Shown one piece after another: positions 61,459 to 64,000 of a DNA stretch of 64,000 bases; positions within the stretch are counted from its first letter, which is position 1, and each line of letters starts with the position of its first letter. The stretch lies in NCBI RefSeq assembly GCF_036711975.1, contig NC_091976.1:4898001-4962000 (forward strand), read 5' to 3'. The translations under genes were made by a program, and so were the position numbers. The stretch is from Onthophagus taurus. Taxonomy: Eukaryota; Arthropoda; Insecta; Coleoptera; Scarabaeidae. The notes under the pieces were generated by a model. That model was not told the origin of the DNA. It saw only the letters and a list, made by a program, of their open reading frames with translations, and searched no databases.

Positions 61459-62785
61459 GATCGATTCTAACCAATTGACAGTCGCAAGCCTGCGCAGTTG
61501 AAAAGTTCTGCCACGGTCCAATCGAACCGTGGACTAATCCGTGACGTTTTGTCAAGCGTTCCAACCACAGGATATTTAGCTATTCTATGGTTCCAACGAC
61601 CGTCGGACAAATTCATGTACCTGGTCTGGACCAAGTACGGTTCGTCACTTCCTTTAATGCGTAACTCATTTCCAACTGTGCAGCCTATCTGTTATGGTTA
61701 TGTTCACTATCAAAGCATATATTTGGATTTGGATTATCTCTATTATTCTCATTTATTTGTTTCGGGTGCATTGAGATCTTATATAGATATAATCTAGAGT
61801 GCGTATGCTGTTGTCCCTACCACGCCTAAAATGAAGCTAGAAAGGTCGCCATTTTAGATGTACCAACTTAGCGGGAAATTCGAAATTCTTATATATACTT
61901 ATGCAAGAATTTACATTATTATAAACTGGAAAGACAAAATAATAACCAAAACAATAGACATTAACTTTTTATTAATAAATAATTATTAATTATATAATAT
62001 TTTAAAAGAACTTAATAATTTTTAACAATAACCCTTATAATTAACATAAACTAAGAAGAAAATATTTAACACAATTCTGATTGATCACGTTAACCTTTTG
62101 TTTATAAATAATTGTTAGTTTATTTTAAAAGAACTGAACATTCCTTAATAATAAACTTTACTTGAACTTCATTGTTAATTTCAAGTCAACTAACCAGAAA
62201 CATTTTATGGACTGTTATAAATAATTTTCCAACCTACCAAATTATAAAAAACATATGTGAAACAAAAAGAATTCGAAAACTTTCAACAAAAATAAAATTT
62301 TAATAAAAATAACAATATATTTATGAGAATTGTGAGGTTATAATTGTAGGTACATTACAAGGTCTATAGAACATATATTCTATAGACCTTGGTACAATAG
62401 AGACTTGAAACTATAGCTAAGTTCAGGTCGGTACATCCAACATCTGACTTTCTAATTACCCCCACCACCCCCACATACGCACTCTAGATTATATATAAGA
62501 CCTCAATGTTCGGGTGTTTTTACATCAACAAATTTTTAAAAACTTACTTCATATGTATGTTTTATGATAAGTTTTATAGACAAATTAATCAATAATATTA
62601 TATGTAAAACATGTATATCTTTATTTCATTTCTCTACTATTACGGCTATTACGTTGTTTTAGTTCGTTGTTTATTATTATTATTAAAAAAATAAGTAAAT
62701 GGATTTTGTTTGAAATGGTAAATACAACGGTAAATACGCGTACAGGAACGGGTTAAATTTGAACGGTTGTTTGGTTGGAACGAAC
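61459..62785. mobile_element. TIR element of the GGTTCGTTCCAACCGCAC family, copy 2
   Basis: The right end GGTTGGAACGAAC and interior segments (AATTGACAGTC-CAAGCCTGCGCAGTTGAAAAGT, TTCCAACGACCGTCGGAC, TTTGGATTTGGATTATCTC) match the copy at 34561-36180. The left end is mutated (GGATCGATTCTAACCAATTG). It carries the nested MITE copy 2 where copy 1 carries the giant palindrome. Confidence 0.8.
61771..62510. mobile_element. MITE, copy 2, with 8-bp target duplication
   Basis: Same family as 43716-44485. It starts CATTGAGATCTTATATAGAT and ends TTATATATAAGACCTCAATG. The flanking TTCGGGTG occurs on both sides (about 61763-61770 and 62511-62518). It has a perfect hairpin insertion (CAAGGTCTATAGAA and its inverse, about 62357-62391) missing from copy 1, and lacks an 80-base AGACCTT...AGGTCTT insertion that copy 1 has. 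Confidence 0.9.
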
Positions 62786-62789
62786 TTAT

Positions 62790-63250
62790 CTTATCTATTA
62801 TAACTTATTAAAAATACAATGTTGTTTGTTATATTAAAAACTCGAAGAATCTACTAAGAGTAGGGTGTTCGTTCTTATACGTACCACGTTAACAATAAAA
62901 TCGGTACACACAATTCTCATGAAAGTTGAAGAACATTAACATTGGCACTTACTTTTTTTTTGTAAGTGAAATCTAAAAGAAATCAAGAATCATTGTGTGG
63001 TTTAAAAATCGAAAGTTTTTTTTAATCGATGGAAAATCACTTAATAAGCCGTCACAAATTAAAAAAAAGTACGGAAAAGTATAAAACTTACCGAAAAATC
63101 ACTTTAAAGTTTCGATGTGACGTTATTAACCATGTTAATCATACATTTTCGCAGCCGCTGTACCGACATAACATTAATCCGATAAAATTTATGAAAGAAT
63201 TAACAATTTGTTTTTGTTACAACGCATATTTTCGGGTGAAAGTAGTAGAT
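62790..63250. repeat. Non-coding; contains the repeat shared with 54.0-54.3 kb
   Basis: The part from about 63080 to 63245 is the inverted counterpart of the repeat at 54010-54320. A 78-codon frame here is best explained by chance. Confidence 0.6.
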
Positions 63251-63253
63251 AAA

Positions 63254-63370
63254 AGCCGATTCTAGAACCTCCTCTCAGAACCTCAGGTCAAGGCCAAGGC
63301 CAAGGTCACGTTGAGTGACCATGACCTTGACCTTGCCCTGAGGTTCTGGGAGGAGGTTCCAGAATCGGCT
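63254..63370. repeat. Long imperfect palindrome with AGGTCA motifs
   Basis: AGCCGATTCTAGAACCTCCT at the left is inverted as AGGAGGTTCCAGAATCGGCT at the right, and pairing continues inward (CAGAACCTCAGG with CCTGAGGTTCTG, then CAAGGTCA with TGACCTTG). The arms are about 55 bases each. Confidence 0.85.
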
Positions 63371-63580
63371 ATTGCAAAGGGGGTCGTTGACCAGTAACCT
63401 TGACCTAAACAATGACCTTTACTTTGAGCTCACCTCAGGTCAAGATCACGTTTAGTGACCATGACCTTGATCAGTAACCTTGACCTGAACAATGACCTTT
63501 ACTTTGACCTCAACGGAGACCTTGAAGTCAACCTTAATTGTGACCATGACATTGACCGTGTACGTGACCTGAAATGAAGG
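63280..63580. promoter_or_regulatory. Cluster of AGGTCA / TGACCT half-sites
   Basis: Over about 300 bases there are more than ten AGGTCA or TGACCT hexamers, many in the form TCAAGGTCA or its inverse, and two larger direct repeats (CTCAGGTCAAG...GACCATGACCTTGA, and AGTAACCTTGACCT-AACAATGACCTTTACTTTGA). TCAAGGTCA is the recognition site of FTZ-F1/ERR-type nuclear receptors. It could equally be an expanded simple repeat without function. Confidence 0.4.
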
Positions 63581-63743
63581 TTACACGACGTGAGGCCATT
63601 GAAAACCCCACTTCGGAGGAGGTATGCTTTAAATAGCAGATAGAAAATCGTGTTCAACAGTATTGAAGTAAGAGTGTTGTGAACATAAAGAAATTGAGGA
63701 ACTTGTAGCTCCTATTTTAAGCAGTTTACATCGCTTAAATATA

Positions 63744-64000
63744 ATGGCATCGAGAAATCCAATTAAAGTCATCGATATGCAAGGGTTTACTTTATCTTCG
63801 GGATTTCGAGTTAAAGAATTGGCTATCGGTGATGGTGAGTCGATTTCCCATTTCATATTTCAACCTGATATAAGTTATGAAAGACTCAATAAGCGAGAAT
63901 GTCGACAAGTGCGTTGGGAGGAGAATAACTTACACCATTTGCATTACGAGAATGGATATGTGCCCTATAATCAACTGAAAGACATTCTGGAACAGCATAC
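63744..64000 (+). CDS. Start of an unrecognised gene, cut by the window edge
   Basis: From ATG 63744 an open frame runs off the right edge (85 codons visible). It begins MASRNPIKVIDMQGFTLSSG and continues FRVKELAIGDGES, then FIFQPDISYERLNKRE and NLHHLHYENGYVPYNQL. The pattern D-x-Q-G-F-x-x-x-x-x-F-x-x-K-E-L-A-I followed by N-x-H-x-x-x-Y-E-x-G is one I have seen in a widespread, multi-copy arthropod protein family of unknown function. I cannot name its activity. No splice donor is needed within the visible part. The AGGTCA-rich block lies just upstream. Confidence 0.5.
   Translation, partial: MASRNPIKVIDMQGFTLSSGFRVKELAIGDGESISHFIFQPDISYERLNKRECRQVRWEENNLHHLHYENGYVPYNQLKDILEQH

Overview
The window is nuclear DNA of an insect (or close arthropod relative). 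It is AT-rich and gene-poor, and packed with transposable elements and fragments that look like integrated viruses. The evidence is a canonical replication-dependent histone set with insect-type H2A and H2B, class II elements typical of insects (piggyBac, mariner, pogo, P, hAT), Penelope, Ty3/gypsy and BEL/Pao retroelements, and GT-AG introns. I cannot name the species.

Region 1 (1-25 kb) is a graveyard of virus-like and virus-transposon-like cassettes. It holds the N-terminal part of a Polinton/adintovirus-type protein-primed DNA polymerase (1-895) and a Polinton-type integrase with a C-terminal chromodomain (17.79-18.48 kb). It also holds a parvovirus-type SF3 helicase with broken upstream reading frames (3.76-7.38 kb) and an OB-like fragment (7.67-7.94 kb). 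A densovirus-like NS1 reading frame has a second open frame nested in it (8.82-10.23 kb). Two divergent tandem nucleoprotein-like blocks of probable RNA-virus origin lie at 21.4-25.2 kb. Between these pieces are two uncharacterised spliced gene families. One is a roughly 74-residue, three-exon gene present in at least six copies, one of them (20536-20890) intact. The other is a two-exon gene present twice. These are the best candidates for something undescribed. Mariner, IS630-like, hAT and P elements and a GGFPKY-type element have inserted among them.

Region 2 (25-54 kb) is almost pure transposon debris. It contains a pogo element with TA target duplication (25748-27582), LINE and Penelope remnants, a decayed gypsy with an embedded small inverted-repeat element, and a 1.6-kb TIR element carrying an 862-bp giant palindrome (34.56-36.18 kb). 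It also contains a hAT element (36.22-37.50 kb), a large head-to-head Penelope pair with terminal hammerhead-like motifs (38.68-43.16 kb), and three piggyBac-like wrecks, one split by a MITE with a clean 8-bp duplication. Gypsy gag-pol and BEL/Pao fragments follow.

Region 3 (54-64 kb) has a full-length piggyBac element with intact TTAA ends and an uninterrupted transposase (54923-57633). Next come the histone genes H2B(-), H2A(+), H3(-) and H4(+), arranged as two divergent pairs, each gene with a 3' stem-loop. No H1 is visible. Further MITEs follow, including second copies of families seen upstream, then a palindromic AGGTCA-rich block, and finally the start of an unrecognised gene running off the right edge.

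Only the four histones, the last partial gene, and possibly the intact small spliced gene and the densovirus-like frames look like candidates for expressed host sequence. Nearly everything else is mobile or decayed.
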